Source: Winogradskyella marincola
Lineage (GTDB): Bacteria > Bacteroidota > Bacteroidia > Flavobacteriales > Flavobacteriaceae
Reading direction: 5' to 3'
Assembly (NCBI RefSeq): GCF_029624125.1
Contig: NZ_JARSBN010000002.1
Coordinates: 248,001-312,000, forward strand
Length of the DNA: 64,000 nucleotides
Shown piece by piece: positions 1-9,507 of the stretch. The notes under the pieces are model-generated. The model was not told where the DNA came from. It searched no databases and worked only from the letters and a program-made list of their open reading frames with translations. The first letter of the stretch is position 1. Every line of letters starts with the position of its first letter. A program made the translations under genes and the position numbers.

Positions 1-519
1 GTTAAGTCCTGGATTAGCTCCAATACCAGCAAATGGTGCACCTACACCTAATGTCGATGCATATACTGTTTGCATATCGTTTAGGTTATTTATACCATCT
101 ATCTTATCTAACAATGACTGTATTGGCTTAATGCCTTGCGCATTACGCGCTACTGTATCTAGCTCTGATTCAAAAATTAATAGTGCTTTTTGTTGGTCCG
201 AGCCTTCTTTATAGGTTCCTAATTCTTTGGATGTATTTAATATTTCTAATACATCTTTTCTGGTAGACTTGCGTAACACACCAAATCCTCCCCAACGAGT
301 TTCATCATCTGGAATAGTATTGGTTTCTAGCCATTTTCCATTAACGTACTTGTAAAAATCTTCTTTTGGACTTACACTTGTGTCCATGTTTTCCAAAATA
401 ATACCTGGAATTTTCTCTTCTGCCATAGCAGCGTCTTTCTTGGCTTCTTCTTTACAACCTAATACTGTAAAAAAAGCCAAACCTGATATCGCTAGAACGC
501 GATTAAGATTGGTTTTCAT
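1..519 (-). CDS. M13 family metallopeptidase lipoprotein (partial, N-terminal part)
   Basis: The reading frame starts at ATG 519 on the minus strand and runs off the left edge of the window, so only about 173 N-terminal residues are visible. The start has a lipoprotein signal peptide: hydrophobic stretch, then a lipobox ending in Cys at about residue 22 (TVLGC). It is followed by a Lys/Ala/Glu-rich linker and then DFYKYVNGKWLE, the hallmark start of M13 (neprilysin/PepO-like) zinc peptidases. The zinc site (HExxH and a downstream Glu) should lie outside the window, so catalytic competence cannot be judged. The protein is expected to be anchored in the envelope and to cut peptides. Family assignment is secure from the N-terminal motif; the substrate is unknown. 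Confidence 0.88.
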   Translation of the reverse strand, partial: MKTNLNRVLAISGLAFFTVLGCKEEAKKDAAMAEEKIPGIILENMDTSVSPKEDFYKYVNGKWLETNTIPDDETRWGGFGVLRKSTRKDVLEILNTSKELGTYKEGSDQQKALLIFESELDTVARNAQGIKPIQSLLDKIDGINNLNDMQTVYASTLGVGAPFAGIGANPGLN

Positions 520-709
520 GTGTTTTAATTGTTTGATTAATTATGGTCACATGCAATTCGCTATTGATCATTCTATAAAACGATTATATTAAGAATATGC
601 TCGTGTCATAATTTGGTTTTAGTTAAATTAGAATTAAATGTAGTTAGTAATAAGACCTGTAAAACAAGAAAATGTTACATCTTAACAAAATTTTAAGACA
701 AACAAAATT

Positions 710-1237
710 CTAATACTCAGACTTTATTTTCTCATAAAAATCGCGTTCTAACTTTTTATTTATTTGATAATTAAGGTTAGCAAACGCAACTAGCACTTCT
801 TTTACACTTTCAAGTTTAAGCTGGTTATCAATATTATCTAGTGTTAAATTTTCGTTCAATCTTAAGATTGACGTTTCAATAATTGCTGTTCTAGATATTA
901 CCGGATTAGACCTGAGAATGCTAGGTGTTTTTAGCTTTAAAGTATCTATAAACCCTTTTAAAAGAGCTTTATCTCCATTAAAAAAAGACAAATCTGCCTT
1001 TTTTAGGTAATTAACCTGTATGGCTAATTCCTGATATTTATCCCAATCTGCAACCGCGTTTTCACCTCTAGAGCTCAGCACATAATCTGTGTACTTAAAC
1101 CCTTCAATAGTCTTTGCCGTAATTACTTGCTGTGTATTAGCACTTTCTTCTGCATTTTGTTCTGAAGATGGCTTACCATCTTTACAGTTGATAAATAGAA
1201 GAAAACACGCATTAAGAAGCAAAAATCCTGTTCTCAT
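710..1237 (-). CDS. hypothetical lipoprotein
   Basis: This 175-residue protein begins with a short signal peptide and a lipobox-like FINC at residues 16-19, so a lipid-anchored envelope location is likely. The mature part is Glu/Lys/Asn-rich, predicted mainly helical, with no Cys pair, no enzyme motif and no repeat that I recognise. It stands alone between the M13 peptidase gene (same strand, about 190 bases downstream) and tdh (opposite strand). No function can be assigned. The signal peptide and intact frame make it a credible gene rather than a chance frame. Confidence 0.7.
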   Translation of the reverse strand: MRTGFLLLNACFLLFINCKDGKPSSEQNAEESANTQQVITAKTIEGFKYTDYVLSSRGENAVADWDKYQELAIQVNYLKKADLSFFNGDKALLKGFIDTLKLKTPSILRSNPVISRTAIIETSILRLNENLTLDNIDNQLKLESVKEVLVAFANLNYQINKKLERDFYEKIKSEY

Positions 1238-1403
1238 ATTGTACTTTATTTGCTGTAAATATACTTAAACTATTATTTTCATTTCATAGTATATTCTTAA
1301 GATATAGATTATCAACTTTTTACTGTAAGGCTATTTTTTTTGAAAATTTTAATTTTTGAACACCTAAATTCTTCATATTTTTGAGAATACTTTAATTACA
1401 CTT

Positions 1404-2360
1404 ATGTCTTCTAAAATTTTAATCATAGGTGCCTGCGGACAAATAGGCACAGAGCTCACTGCCAGACTTAGAGAAATTCATGGTACAGAGAATGTTATAG
1501 CCAGCGATATTAACACCAGAAAGCTAGAATTAGTAAATTCTGGTCCTTTTGAAATTATCGACGCCAAAAATTTTAATGCCATAAAAGACTGTTGTGTTAA
1601 CTATAATGTAGACACCGTTTATCTTATGGCTGCACTTTTGAGTGCTACAGGAGAAAAATATCCTATGGAAGCATGGGATCTAAATATGAACTCACTTTTT
1701 CATGTTTTAAATTTAGCTAAAACAGGAATTATTAAAAAAGTATATTGGCCAAGTAGTATTGCTGTTTTCGGCCCAACAACACCTAGAGACAACACTCCTC
1801 AACATACTATTTGCGAGCCAACAACTGTGTATGGTATAACCAAACAAGTTGGTGAGCGTTGGTGCGAATACTACTATAATAAATATAATGTTGATGTAAG
1901 AAGTATCCGTTATCCTGGAATTATAAGCCATAAAGCAATGCCTGGTGGAGGGACAACAGATTATGCTGTTGAAATATATCATGAAGCTATTAAAAATGGT
2001 AACTATGAGTGCTTTTTATCAGAAAACACAAGCTTACCTATGATGTTTATGGACGATGCCATAAAAGCTACAGTAGATTTAATGGAAGCTCCTGCAGATC
2101 ACTTAACCATAAGATCTTCATACAACCTTTCTGCAATTTCGTTTACTCCAAAAGAGATTTTTGAAAGTATAAAACGTCGTATACCAGAATTTGAAATAAG
2201 CTACAATCCAGATTTTAGACAAGCCATTGCAGATAGTTGGCCTTCGTCTATTGATGATTCTGTAGCACGAAAAGACTGGAATTGGCAACATAGCTTTGAT
2301 TTAGACGCAATGACAGACGTTATGCTAAACGAATTAAAGAAGAAATACACTCATTCTTAG
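1404..2360 (+). CDS. tdh: L-threonine 3-dehydrogenase, SDR (epimerase-like) type
   Basis: This enzyme oxidises L-threonine to 2-amino-3-ketobutyrate with NAD+, the first step of threonine breakdown to glycine and acetyl-CoA. The 318-residue protein has the Rossmann motif GACGQIG at residues 9-15 and the extended-SDR catalytic pair Tyr143-xxx-Lys147. The segment PGGGTTDYAVEIYH and the C-terminal ARKDWNWQHSFDL match the animal/Flavobacterium-type threonine dehydrogenase, which is unrelated to the zinc-dependent E. coli enzyme. The partner gene kbl (2-amino-3-ketobutyrate CoA ligase) is not in the window. The gene is monocistronic in appearance, with a possible terminator over its stop codon. 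A generic NAD-dependent epimerase is the only serious alternative and is less likely. Confidence 0.88.
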   Translation: MSSKILIIGACGQIGTELTARLREIHGTENVIASDINTRKLELVNSGPFEIIDAKNFNAIKDCCVNYNVDTVYLMAALLSATGEKYPMEAWDLNMNSLFHVLNLAKTGIIKKVYWPSSIAVFGPTTPRDNTPQHTICEPTTVYGITKQVGERWCEYYYNKYNVDVRSIRYPGIISHKAMPGGGTTDYAVEIYHEAIKNGNYECFLSENTSLPMMFMDDAIKATVDLMEAPADHLTIRSSYNLSAISFTPKEIFESIKRRIPEFEISYNPDFRQAIADSWPSSIDDSVARKDWNWQHSFDLDAMTDVMLNELKKKYTHS

Positions 2361-2384
2361 ACAAAAAGCGTCTAATTTGTATTT
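2357..2384 (+). terminator. possible weak terminator of tdh
   Basis: A 6-bp stem (ttagac at 2357-2362 with gtctaa at 2370-2375, 7-base loop) includes the tdh stop codon and is followed by a T-rich run. The stem is short, so it is only a plausible intrinsic terminator. Confidence 0.4.
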
Positions 2385-2389
2385 TTTAT

Positions 2390-2397
2390 TATATTTG
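2390..2397 (+). promoter_or_regulatory. Bacteroidota -7 promoter element for the hybrid kinase
   Basis: TATATTTG matches the Bacteroidota sigma-A -7 consensus TAnnTTTG. It lies 18 bases before the ATG of the kinase gene, implying a very short leader. No clear -33 element was identified. Confidence 0.5.
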
Positions 2398-2415
2398 AGC
2401 CCTTAGTCCCCTTAA

Positions 2416-4470
2416 ATGTATGCAAAAGTCAGAAAAAGAGAGGTTTTAATCCCTTTCTTCTCTTTTTTATTTCTTAACCTATTGGTCCTATTTCTATGGG
2501 ACAAGTCTATTACTGCCCAAAAGTTAGCACTACAAGAAAGAGTACACAACTCTGGCGAGTTACTTTCTCAAAAATTTCTATCAATTGTAAAGAGCGATAT
2601 TCAAAGCTTAGAAAATTTAAAACATAGATTTGAAATTACTGATGGAGATTATTTTAATTTCTGGGAACACGATGCTGAGTTAATATTGCAACAAAACGCT
2701 TCTTTTAAGTTTATAGAGTGGATTGATAATTTTATGATAATCCGTAAAATAAGCCCTTCAGAAGGTAACGAAGCTGCAATTGGTCTGGATATTTCTAAGG
2801 TAGATTATCGACGAGATGAATGGGTAAAGCATAGTATTGATGGCTCTATGAATATTACTCCTTGGTCTAAAATGACGCAAGGTGGACATGCTTTCTTAGT
2901 TGATGTGCCTGTTTATTTTAACGGAGAATTTAAAGGCACCATAACAGCTGGTATGGATTTTAAAGAAAATCTTGATGCCTTTGCGGAAAATTTACCAGAT
3001 TATAGCATAGAAATTAAGGATGAAAATAATAGCGTTTTTTATACTCAAAATCAATCAGAAATTGCAAGTAAGGATTTTATGTACACCAACGTCCTTAAGA
3101 TTGATAGCTTAGACAATCAAAACTGGTCTATTAAAGTTTCGCCTGCATCAGCAAGCTTTTTAAGCGAGAAAAGCTCTTCTACTAACAACATGCTTATTTT
3201 AGGTATAGCACTGTCTACCCTAATGAGTTTACTTATATATTTTTACCTAAGATCTAGGCTAGAAACCCAAAGAGCAATTAGAGCTAATAAAAAACTAAAA
3301 ATAACTAACAAAAAATTAAGTACACAAAGAAACAGAGCCGAAAAAGCATCTAGAGCAAAAACAGAATTTCTCTCTAACATGAGCCATGAGATTAGAACAC
3401 CACTTAATGGCATTTTAGGCTTAATTCAGCTTGTTAAAAAATCTGACAAAACAGATAACTACGACCACTACATAGATTTAATGGATCAATCGTCTAAAAA
3501 CCTACTCGATTTAGTTAACGATGTTTTAGAGATTGATAAAATAGAATCTGGTAAAGTAAGCCTAAAAGAAACTGTTTATAACCCAAGCAAGGCTATAACA
3601 ACTCTAGTAAGTCAGTTTAAAGATGAATTTGAATCTAAAAGTCTTTATCTAGATCTAAAATCTCAATCTACAACTAACTTTTCTGTTATTGGTGATGAAG
3701 GTAAGTTTAATCAGGTTATTATTAACCTCTTAAAAAATGCATTAAAATTTACGTCTTCTGGTGGTGCCACAGTAATATATGAAGAATCTTTAGTAAACAA
3801 TGTTGTAACAGTTAATATTAAAGTATCTGACACAGGTATTGGCATACCACAACATACACTTTCAAAAATTTTCAAAAGGTTTACACAGGTAGATCAAGGC
3901 ATTAAAAAGAAACACGAAGGCAGTGGGCTTGGCTTGGCTATTTGCGAAAATTTAATCTTGTTAATGGGTGGTAAAATTTCGGTTGAAAGCCAACTTGATG
4001 TTGGCAGTACATTTCAAGTTAACGTACCTTTTAAAATCTCAGATAAACAATTAAAAGACGTTAACAGTCTCAACGATGATATCTCACATCTTGATTTTTC
4101 TGATCTAAAAGTTTTAGTTGTAGATGATAATAATATAAATGTACTTGTCTTAACGAAACTTCTGGAAAAACTTGGCGTAAAACCAGACTACACTAACGAT
4201 GGTATATCTGCTGTAAAAATGGCAAATGAAAAAGATTATCAGTTAGTTTTCATGGATATACACATGCCTCACATGGATGGTTATGAAGCTACACGCCTTA
4301 TTAAAGAAAATAAGCCTGAAGTAATTGTTATTGGCTTATCTGCCGATGTAACCTCACAAAGCATTAATAAATCTATCACTTTTGGCATGAAAGATTATTT
4401 ATCAAAACCTTTGTGCCCAGAAAAATTACACAAACTGCTAATTAAATATTTTTCTGCAGTTACTAACTAA
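2416..4470 (+). CDS. hybrid sensor histidine kinase/response regulator
   Basis: A 684-residue inner-membrane signalling protein. Residues about 12-28 and 258-277 are transmembrane, enclosing a periplasmic sensor of about 230 residues that resembles a CHASE/Cache-type ligand domain. A helical linker (280-310) leads to the HisKA domain with the phospho-accepting His324 in NMSHEIRTPLNG, then the HATPase domain with G boxes (SDTGIGIP, EGSGLGLAI), and a C-terminal receiver domain (about 560-684) with the acidic pair VDD, phospho-acceptor Asp614 in FMDIHMP and the conserved Lys in LSKP. No DNA-binding output is attached and no partner regulator or phosphotransfer protein lies beside it, so its target is unknown. 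It probably passes phosphate to its own receiver domain and then to an Hpt protein encoded elsewhere. The ligand cannot be inferred. Confidence 0.92.
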   Translation: MYAKVRKREVLIPFFSFLFLNLLVLFLWDKSITAQKLALQERVHNSGELLSQKFLSIVKSDIQSLENLKHRFEITDGDYFNFWEHDAELILQQNASFKFIEWIDNFMIIRKISPSEGNEAAIGLDISKVDYRRDEWVKHSIDGSMNITPWSKMTQGGHAFLVDVPVYFNGEFKGTITAGMDFKENLDAFAENLPDYSIEIKDENNSVFYTQNQSEIASKDFMYTNVLKIDSLDNQNWSIKVSPASASFLSEKSSSTNNMLILGIALSTLMSLLIYFYLRSRLETQRAIRANKKLKITNKKLSTQRNRAEKASRAKTEFLSNMSHEIRTPLNGILGLIQLVKKSDKTDNYDHYIDLMDQSSKNLLDLVNDVLEIDKIESGKVSLKETVYNPSKAITTLVSQFKDEFESKSLYLDLKSQSTTNFSVIGDEGKFNQVIINLLKNALKFTSSGGATVIYEESLVNNVVTVNIKVSDTGIGIPQHTLSKIFKRFTQVDQGIKKKHEGSGLGLAICENLILLMGGKISVESQLDVGSTFQVNVPFKISDKQLKDVNSLNDDISHLDFSDLKVLVVDDNNINVLVLTKLLEKLGVKPDYTNDGISAVKMANEKDYQLVFMDIHMPHMDGYEATRLIKENKPEVIVIGLSADVTSQSINKSITFGMKDYLSKPLCPEKLHKLLIKYFSAVTN

Positions 4471-4660
4471 GAATACCTTTTTCTCAGTTTCGATTTTTAA
4501 AGCTGTTATACACCGCAAAAGCAAAAACATCGAAAACCCTAAACGTATAAAACAAACAACATTAGACGCTCTTATAAGCTGTTTTATTCATTGTTTACAA
4601 GACAGTAAAACGGAAACATAATTTTTATGTAAAAGAGGCCAAAAAAATTATATAAAAACA

Positions 4661-4691
4661 AAAAAGCCTGATAATTTTATCAGGCTTTTTT
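4661..4691 (-). terminator. intrinsic terminator downstream of tRNA-Asn (bidirectional)
   Basis: An 8-bp perfect stem (gcctgata 4666-4673 with tatcaggc 4678-4685, 4-base loop) is flanked by A and T runs on both sides. It sits immediately 3' of the minus-strand tRNA and can also end transcription of the plus-strand kinase gene. Confidence 0.85.
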
Positions 4692-4693
4692 TG

Positions 4694-4767
4694 CTCCTCA
4701 GGTTGGGCTCGAACCAACGACCCTCTGATTAACAGTCAGATGCTCTAACCAACTGAGCTACTGAGGA
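4694..4767 (-). tRNA. tRNA-Asn (GTT)
   Basis: A 74-base cloverleaf is readable on the minus strand: acceptor TCCTCAG pairing with CTGAGGA, D arm with AGTTGGTTA loop, anticodon stem TCTGA/TCAGA with loop CTGTTAA (anticodon GTT, asparagine), five-base variable region, T arm GTTGG-TTCGAGC-CCAAC and discriminator G. The 3' CCA is not encoded. It is followed by a strong terminator and lies between two convergent protein genes. Confidence 0.97.
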
Positions 4768-4840
4768 AGGTATTTTTTCGCTTTAGCGAGCGCAAATATA
4801 AATTATTTTTTAATCTCTGCAATACCAAATCGCATTTTTT

Positions 4841-6184
4841 TTATTGAGTTATTGCTTTAAAGATATCATTTCCGTTTGCAAATAGCACTAATGCTATTAA
4901 AATAAAGAATCCTACAACTTGTGCTCGTTCTAAGAATTTTTCACTTGGCTTGCGTCCAGATATCATTTCGTATAGCAAAAACATTACATGACCACCATCT
5001 AAGGCAGGTATTGGCAACAAATTAAGAATAGCTAGCATTATAGATAAAAACGCTGTTAATCCCCAAAAATAAGGCCAGCTCCAAACTGGCGAAAACTGAT
5101 CGTAAATAGCCTTAAATCCACCTAAGCCTTTATATGCTCCTGTACTTGGGTTAAAAATAGCCATTAATTGATCTCCATAATTACTTATGGTTTTGGTAAA
5201 TTTTCGCCAACCAGCACCAAAACTTTCACCAAAACTATACTCTTTTCTAAAGATATCATAGTACCCTAATTCTTCAAATCGCTTAGGGTTATTATATGGT
5301 CTTATACCAAACTTACCATCCTTATCAAGCTGAAGTTCCATTGTAGATTTTGAATTATCTTCATGCAAAATTTCAGCCGTTACACTTGTGTTCTTTAAAT
5401 CTTTTATGACTTCATTTAACTGATCGTAATACTTTAAAGGTGTTCCGTTAATACTAGAAATAACATCTCCTTGCTTTAAGCCTTTTCCTTTATTAAGAGA
5501 AGAATCTGCAACAGCACCTACCATAAAAGGTATGCGGTATTCAAAATTAGATTTTACACCACTCGCAGAATATTGGCCTAAAAAGTCTTCTGGTAAGTTA
5601 ATAGTTTGCGTTTTACCATCTCTACTTATTGTAATCGATTGAGCTTTTATTAAGTTAAATCCAATGTCTGAATCATTAACGATTGGCTCATCATTAATAG
5701 CTAAAACCTTATCTCCGGTTTTAAAACCAAGATCACTTAGCAATGGATTTTCTATAGAATAACCGTCTTTTAAACTATCTACCTTTACATCTGAATCACC
5801 GTAAGTAAACGATACAGCAACATAAATAACATAGGCTAAAATAAAGTTTACCGTAACACCACCTAGCATTATAATAAGGCGTTGCCATGCTGGCTTAGAT
5901 CTAAATTCCCATGGTTTTGGCGGTTGTGCCATTTGCTCCTTATCCATGCTTTCATCTATCATTCCGGCTATTTTTACATAACCTCCTAGAGGCAACCAGC
6001 CAATACCATAAACGGTATCTCCTATTTTCTTTTTGAAAAGAGAATACTTTACATCAAAGAAGAGGTAAAATTTTTCAACCTTAGTTTTAAAAAGTTTTGC
6101 TGGTATAAAGTGACCCAACTCGTGCAACACGATAAGAAGGGATAAACTCAATAAGAATTGGGATATCTTAATTACAAATTCCAT
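4841..6184 (-). CDS. rseP: RIP metalloprotease RseP (site-2 protease)
   Basis: A 447-residue integral membrane zinc protease that cuts transmembrane segments of anti-sigma factors and signal-peptide remnants. The zinc motif HELGH is at residues 21-25 in the first membrane helix, and the second catalytic motif (NLLPIPALDGGH) lies in the third hydrophobic region near residue 390. Two PDZ-like segments (about 120-190 and 205-290) occupy the periplasmic part. The start ATG at 6184 places HELGH in its usual position. The window also encodes an ECF sigma/anti-sigma-like pair about 13 kb away, which could be a substrate, but nothing in the sequence shows that. Length and motif order are normal for the family. 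Confidence 0.95.
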   Translation of the reverse strand: MEFVIKISQFLLSLSLLIVLHELGHFIPAKLFKTKVEKFYLFFDVKYSLFKKKIGDTVYGIGWLPLGGYVKIAGMIDESMDKEQMAQPPKPWEFRSKPAWQRLIIMLGGVTVNFILAYVIYVAVSFTYGDSDVKVDSLKDGYSIENPLLSDLGFKTGDKVLAINDEPIVNDSDIGFNLIKAQSITISRDGKTQTINLPEDFLGQYSASGVKSNFEYRIPFMVGAVADSSLNKGKGLKQGDVISSINGTPLKYYDQLNEVIKDLKNTSVTAEILHEDNSKSTMELQLDKDGKFGIRPYNNPKRFEELGYYDIFRKEYSFGESFGAGWRKFTKTISNYGDQLMAIFNPSTGAYKGLGGFKAIYDQFSPVWSWPYFWGLTAFLSIMLAILNLLPIPALDGGHVMFLLYEMISGRKPSEKFLERAQVVGFFILIALVLFANGNDIFKAITQ

Positions 6185-6343
6185 GTAGTCATTTTCAAAT
6201 TTCGATTGACAAAAGTAATGTTTTCAAGGCATTTAGAAAACAAATGTATTTTTAATGAGAATATTTTTAACAATGAATTATAAATCATTGCATTAAAGCT
6301 CTATATTTCTGTTAAAAAAATTCAAGAAGATTCACCTTAATCG

Positions 6344-6351
6344 TACCTTTG
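6344..6351 (+). promoter_or_regulatory. -7 promoter element upstream of the SCO gene
   Basis: TACCTTTG fits TAnnTTTG exactly and lies 28 bases before the ATG at 6380. Confidence 0.55.
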
Positions 6352-6379
6352 CATTTCACTATTTTTAGAAGCCAAAGCT

Positions 6380-7054
6380 ATGTCTTTCCTCTCTTTTTTT
6401 AAAGAATATAAAAAATTCGGAATTTTCTTTTCAGTACTATCCGTTATCATTCTAATTGTTATTTATAACATCCTTAATGTTCCGCAGCCACTTCCTATTT
6501 ATCAGCCTGCAATGGTTAGCGAAGAACTTGTAGACAGCACTATTCAGCATCAAATAAAATATCATAAGATTGCTGATTTTAGCCTCTTAAATCAAAATGG
6601 AGAAACCATAACTCAAGACACCTACAAAGACAAGATATATGTAGCAGATTTCTTTTTTACAACCTGCCAAACCATTTGTCCTATTATGACAAATCACATG
6701 TATCAAATTCAAAAAGAAATTATAAGCGACGACGACGTAATGTTGTTATCGCATTCTGTAACACCTAAAATTGATAGTGTAGCTCAATTAAAAAAATATG
6801 CTAAAGAAAAAGGAGTTATAGACCGCAAATGGAACTTAGTTACCGGAGATAAAAAGCAAATCTATGAGCTGGCTAGAAAAAGTTACTTAGCTGTAAAAAC
6901 AGATGGTAATGGAGATGTATATGACATGATACATACCGAAAATTTTATGCTCATTGACAAAAACCGTCAAATAAGAGGTTTTTACGACGGAACTAACCCA
7001 GAAGACATAAAAAAATTACTAGAAGACATAGAAAACCTTAAGAACGAATCTTAA
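6380..7054 (+). CDS. SCO1/SenC family copper chaperone-like protein
   Basis: A 224-residue thioredoxin-fold protein anchored by one N-terminal membrane helix (about residues 13-31). Copper-binding ligands of the SCO family are present: Cys96 and Cys100 in TTCQTICP (CxxxC) and His185 in DMIHTEN. Such proteins deliver copper to, or reduce cysteines of, the CuA site of cytochrome c oxidase. No oxidase gene is next to it; the neighbours downstream are feoA and feoB, with a separate promoter-like element in between. In Bacteroidota this gene often sits near quinol oxidase or cytochrome genes, so the location beside iron uptake is unusual but may be chance. Confidence 0.9.
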   Translation: MSFLSFFKEYKKFGIFFSVLSVIILIVIYNILNVPQPLPIYQPAMVSEELVDSTIQHQIKYHKIADFSLLNQNGETITQDTYKDKIYVADFFFTTCQTICPIMTNHMYQIQKEIISDDDVMLLSHSVTPKIDSVAQLKKYAKEKGVIDRKWNLVTGDKKQIYELARKSYLAVKTDGNGDVYDMIHTENFMLIDKNRQIRGFYDGTNPEDIKKLLEDIENLKNES

Positions 7055-7094
7055 AATCTTTATAAAAGGGTTTTAGCTAAATAACTTTTTAGCG

Positions 7095-7102
7095 TATTTT
7101 TG
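7095..7102 (+). promoter_or_regulatory. -7 promoter element for feoAB
   Basis: TATTTTTG matches TAnnTTTG and lies 32 bases upstream of the feoA TTG start, suggesting independent transcription of the feo genes. I see no obvious Fur box in the short gap. Confidence 0.5.
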
Positions 7103-7133
7103 CTTCTTTAAAATCAATCTAAATAAGAACAGC

Positions 7134-7361
7134 TTGACACTTGCAGACTTAAAACGTGGCGAACAAGGCATCATTAAAGATGTGTCCTCAATTCATATTC
7201 CATTAAAACTTCTAGAAATGGGTTGTTTACCTGGTAATGTGGTAGAGCTTGTGCAAGTAGCACCTTTTGCAGATCCTATGTATTTAAATATTAACGGATC
7301 TCATCTTGCCATTAGAAAAGAAACAGCAGTTCATATTTTAATAGAAATTGTAAATGAGTAA
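7134..7361 (+). CDS. feoA: ferrous iron transport protein A (FeoA)
   Basis: A 75-residue SH3-like cytoplasmic protein that works with FeoB in iron(II) uptake. The pattern of a small beta-barrel protein, with LKRGEQGIIKDV near the start and MGCLPGNVVELVQ in the middle, is typical of FeoA. Translation starts at TTG 7134; no ATG in frame would preserve the conserved N-terminus. The 3' end overlaps feoB by 8 bases, indicating translational coupling. Confidence 0.93.
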   Translation: MTLADLKRGEQGIIKDVSSIHIPLKLLEMGCLPGNVVELVQVAPFADPMYLNINGSHLAIRKETAVHILIEIVNE

Positions 7362-9468
7362 ACAGATTAATGTTGCGTTAATAGGTAACCCAAACACTGG
7401 TAAAACCTCCGTATTTAATGCTTTAACAGGCTTAAACCAAAAAGTTGGTAATTATCCTGGCATTACTGTTGAAAAAAAAGAAGGTGTGTGCAAACTGCCT
7501 CGTGGTGTAAAAGCACATATTCTAGACCTACCAGGTACCTACAGTCTTAATGCTTCTTCATTAGATGAAAATGTAGTTATAGAACTACTTCTTAATAAAG
7601 AACATAAAGATTTTCCGGATGTTGCTGTTATTGTTTGTGATGTTGAAAACCTAAAACGTAATCTTTTACTTTTTACTCAAATAAAAAATCTTGAAATTCC
7701 TACCATTCTTGCCATCAACATGTCTGACAGAATGGAGTACAAAGGTATTTCACTAGACATACCGTACTTAGAAGAGCAACTCAACACAAAAATTGCACTC
7801 ATAAGTACACGAAAAAACAAAGGTATTGACCAGCTAAAAACAATAATATCAGATTACAAAACGCTTTCTACAGAGCCTTGTATGGATGCCTCTGACATTG
7901 ATGCTGCATATTTTGAAAACTTAAAAGAAGTATTTCCTAATCAGCAACTTTACAAACTTTGGTTAGTCATTACCCAAGATGTCAATTTTGGCAATTTAGA
8001 CAGACACACCATTGATGGTGTTGAAGATTTTAAAACAAAGTCTAAAACAGATCTAAAACGTCTTCAGCAAAAGGAGACCATAAAGCGTTATCAATTTATC
8101 AATAACGTGCTCAAAAAAGGGCAAACCATAGATTTAGCCACAGCAAAAGACCTTAGAATTAAACTGGACAGAATCTTAACGCACAAAGTTTGGGGCTATG
8201 TTATTTTTGGACTTATCCTCTTGCTTATTTTTCAGGCCATTTATGATTGGACAGGAGTTCCTATGGACTTTATTGACGCTTCATTTGGCTCGCTAAGCGA
8301 ATGGGCAAAATCAGTATTACCTGCTGGTGTTTTTACAGATTTACTCACCGAAGGTATTATACCTGGAATTGGAGGTGTTGTTATTTTTATACCGCAAATT
8401 GCTTTTCTGTTTTTATTTATATCAGTACTAGAAGAAATAGGCTATATGAGCCGTGTTGTGTTTTTAATGGATCGTATAATGCGACGTTTTGGACTCAGCG
8501 GAAAAAGTGTTGTGCCACTTATTTCTGGTACAGCTTGCGCAATTCCGGCAGTAATGGCAACCCGTAATATTGAAAGTTGGAAAGAACGTCTCATCACAAT
8601 TTTGGTAACACCATTTACAACCTGTGCAGCACGTTTGCCAGTATACCTTATTCTTATCGCATTAGTAATTCCTGATGGAAGAATACTAGGTTTAAGCTAC
8701 CAAGCGCTAACTTTAATGCTTTTGTATTTAATTGGTTTTGGCACAGCTGTAGGCTCTGCATGGCTACTAAACAAGGTCTTAAAAATAAAGAGCAAATCCT
8801 TTTTTGTGGTAGAAATGCCTAATTACAAATTACCGCTTGCAAAAAATATTGGCATCACGGTTTTAGAAAAAACCAAGTCTTTTGTTTTTGAAGCTGGTAA
8901 GATCATCCTAGCCATTTCAATTGTATTATGGTTTTTGGCTTCTTATGGTCCTGGAGACCAATTTAATAATGCTGAAGAGATTGTAACAAAAGAATATCCT
9001 ACACTTTCAGAAGAAGACCTAAACGATAAAATTGCTGAACAAAAACTAGAATATTCTTATATAGGTATTATTGGCAAAACCATAGAACCTGTAATAAAAC
9101 CTCTTGGCTATGATTGGAAAATAGGCATAGGACTTGTAACATCGTTTGCTGCAAGAGAAGTTTTTGTTGGTACGCTAGCTACCATTTACAGCATAGGAAG
9201 CGCTAACGATATTGAAGACGAAGACAAAGCCAGAGATACTATAAAAAGTAAAATGGCAGCAGAAACACACAGTAATGGTACCATGGTGTTTACCTTTGCT
9301 TCTGGTATTTCACTGTTGTTGTTTTATGCCTTTGCAATGCAATGTATGAGCACGTTGGCCATTGTAAAACGCGAAACCAACTCGTGGAAATGGCCTATGT
9401 ATCAACTTGCTGTTATGAGCGCAATTGCTTACATTGCTGCTTTAGTAGCTTTTCAATTTTTGAAGTAA
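7354..9468 (+). CDS. feoB: ferrous iron transporter FeoB (GTPase-permease)
   Basis: The 704-residue protein imports iron(II) across the inner membrane. Its N-terminal G domain has G1 GNPNTGKTS (from residue 11), switch residues NYPGITVE, G3 DLPG (58-61) and G4 NMSD (about 122). A helical guanine-dissociation-inhibitor-like region follows, then the membrane part with the two conserved Cys-containing Gate motifs (GTACAIPAVMATR and FTTCAARLPVY). It overlaps feoA and is followed within 40 bases by a tiny Cys-rich FeoB-associated gene, so the three form one operon. The domain order and length are complete and normal. Confidence 0.96.
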   Translation: MSKQINVALIGNPNTGKTSVFNALTGLNQKVGNYPGITVEKKEGVCKLPRGVKAHILDLPGTYSLNASSLDENVVIELLLNKEHKDFPDVAVIVCDVENLKRNLLLFTQIKNLEIPTILAINMSDRMEYKGISLDIPYLEEQLNTKIALISTRKNKGIDQLKTIISDYKTLSTEPCMDASDIDAAYFENLKEVFPNQQLYKLWLVITQDVNFGNLDRHTIDGVEDFKTKSKTDLKRLQQKETIKRYQFINNVLKKGQTIDLATAKDLRIKLDRILTHKVWGYVIFGLILLLIFQAIYDWTGVPMDFIDASFGSLSEWAKSVLPAGVFTDLLTEGIIPGIGGVVIFIPQIAFLFLFISVLEEIGYMSRVVFLMDRIMRRFGLSGKSVVPLISGTACAIPAVMATRNIESWKERLITILVTPFTTCAARLPVYLILIALVIPDGRILGLSYQALTLMLLYLIGFGTAVGSAWLLNKVLKIKSKSFFVVEMPNYKLPLAKNIGITVLEKTKSFVFEAGKIILAISIVLWFLASYGPGDQFNNAEEIVTKEYPTLSEEDLNDKIAEQKLEYSYIGIIGKTIEPVIKPLGYDWKIGIGLVTSFAAREVFVGTLATIYSIGSANDIEDEDKARDTIKSKMAAETHSNGTMVFTFASGISLLLFYAFAMQCMSTLAIVKRETNSWKWPMYQLAVMSAIAYIAALVAFQFLK

Positions 9469-9507
9469 ACCTGAAAGTCTAAAAAGAAAAACTCGACTAA
9501 ACATAAG

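Noticed and set aside
380-592. Plus-strand open frame over the start of the M13 peptidase gene
   Set aside because: It is antisense to a clear lipoprotein signal peptide and M13 motif, and its protein has no recognisable features.
4471-4660. Gap between the hybrid kinase and tRNA-Asn, searched for a small RNA or gene
   Set aside because: AT-rich without a strong hairpin, promoter or open frame until the terminator at 4661.
8301-8567. 88-residue frame inside feoB
   Set aside because: It is a shifted frame of the conserved FeoB membrane part, with composition typical of a shadow frame.
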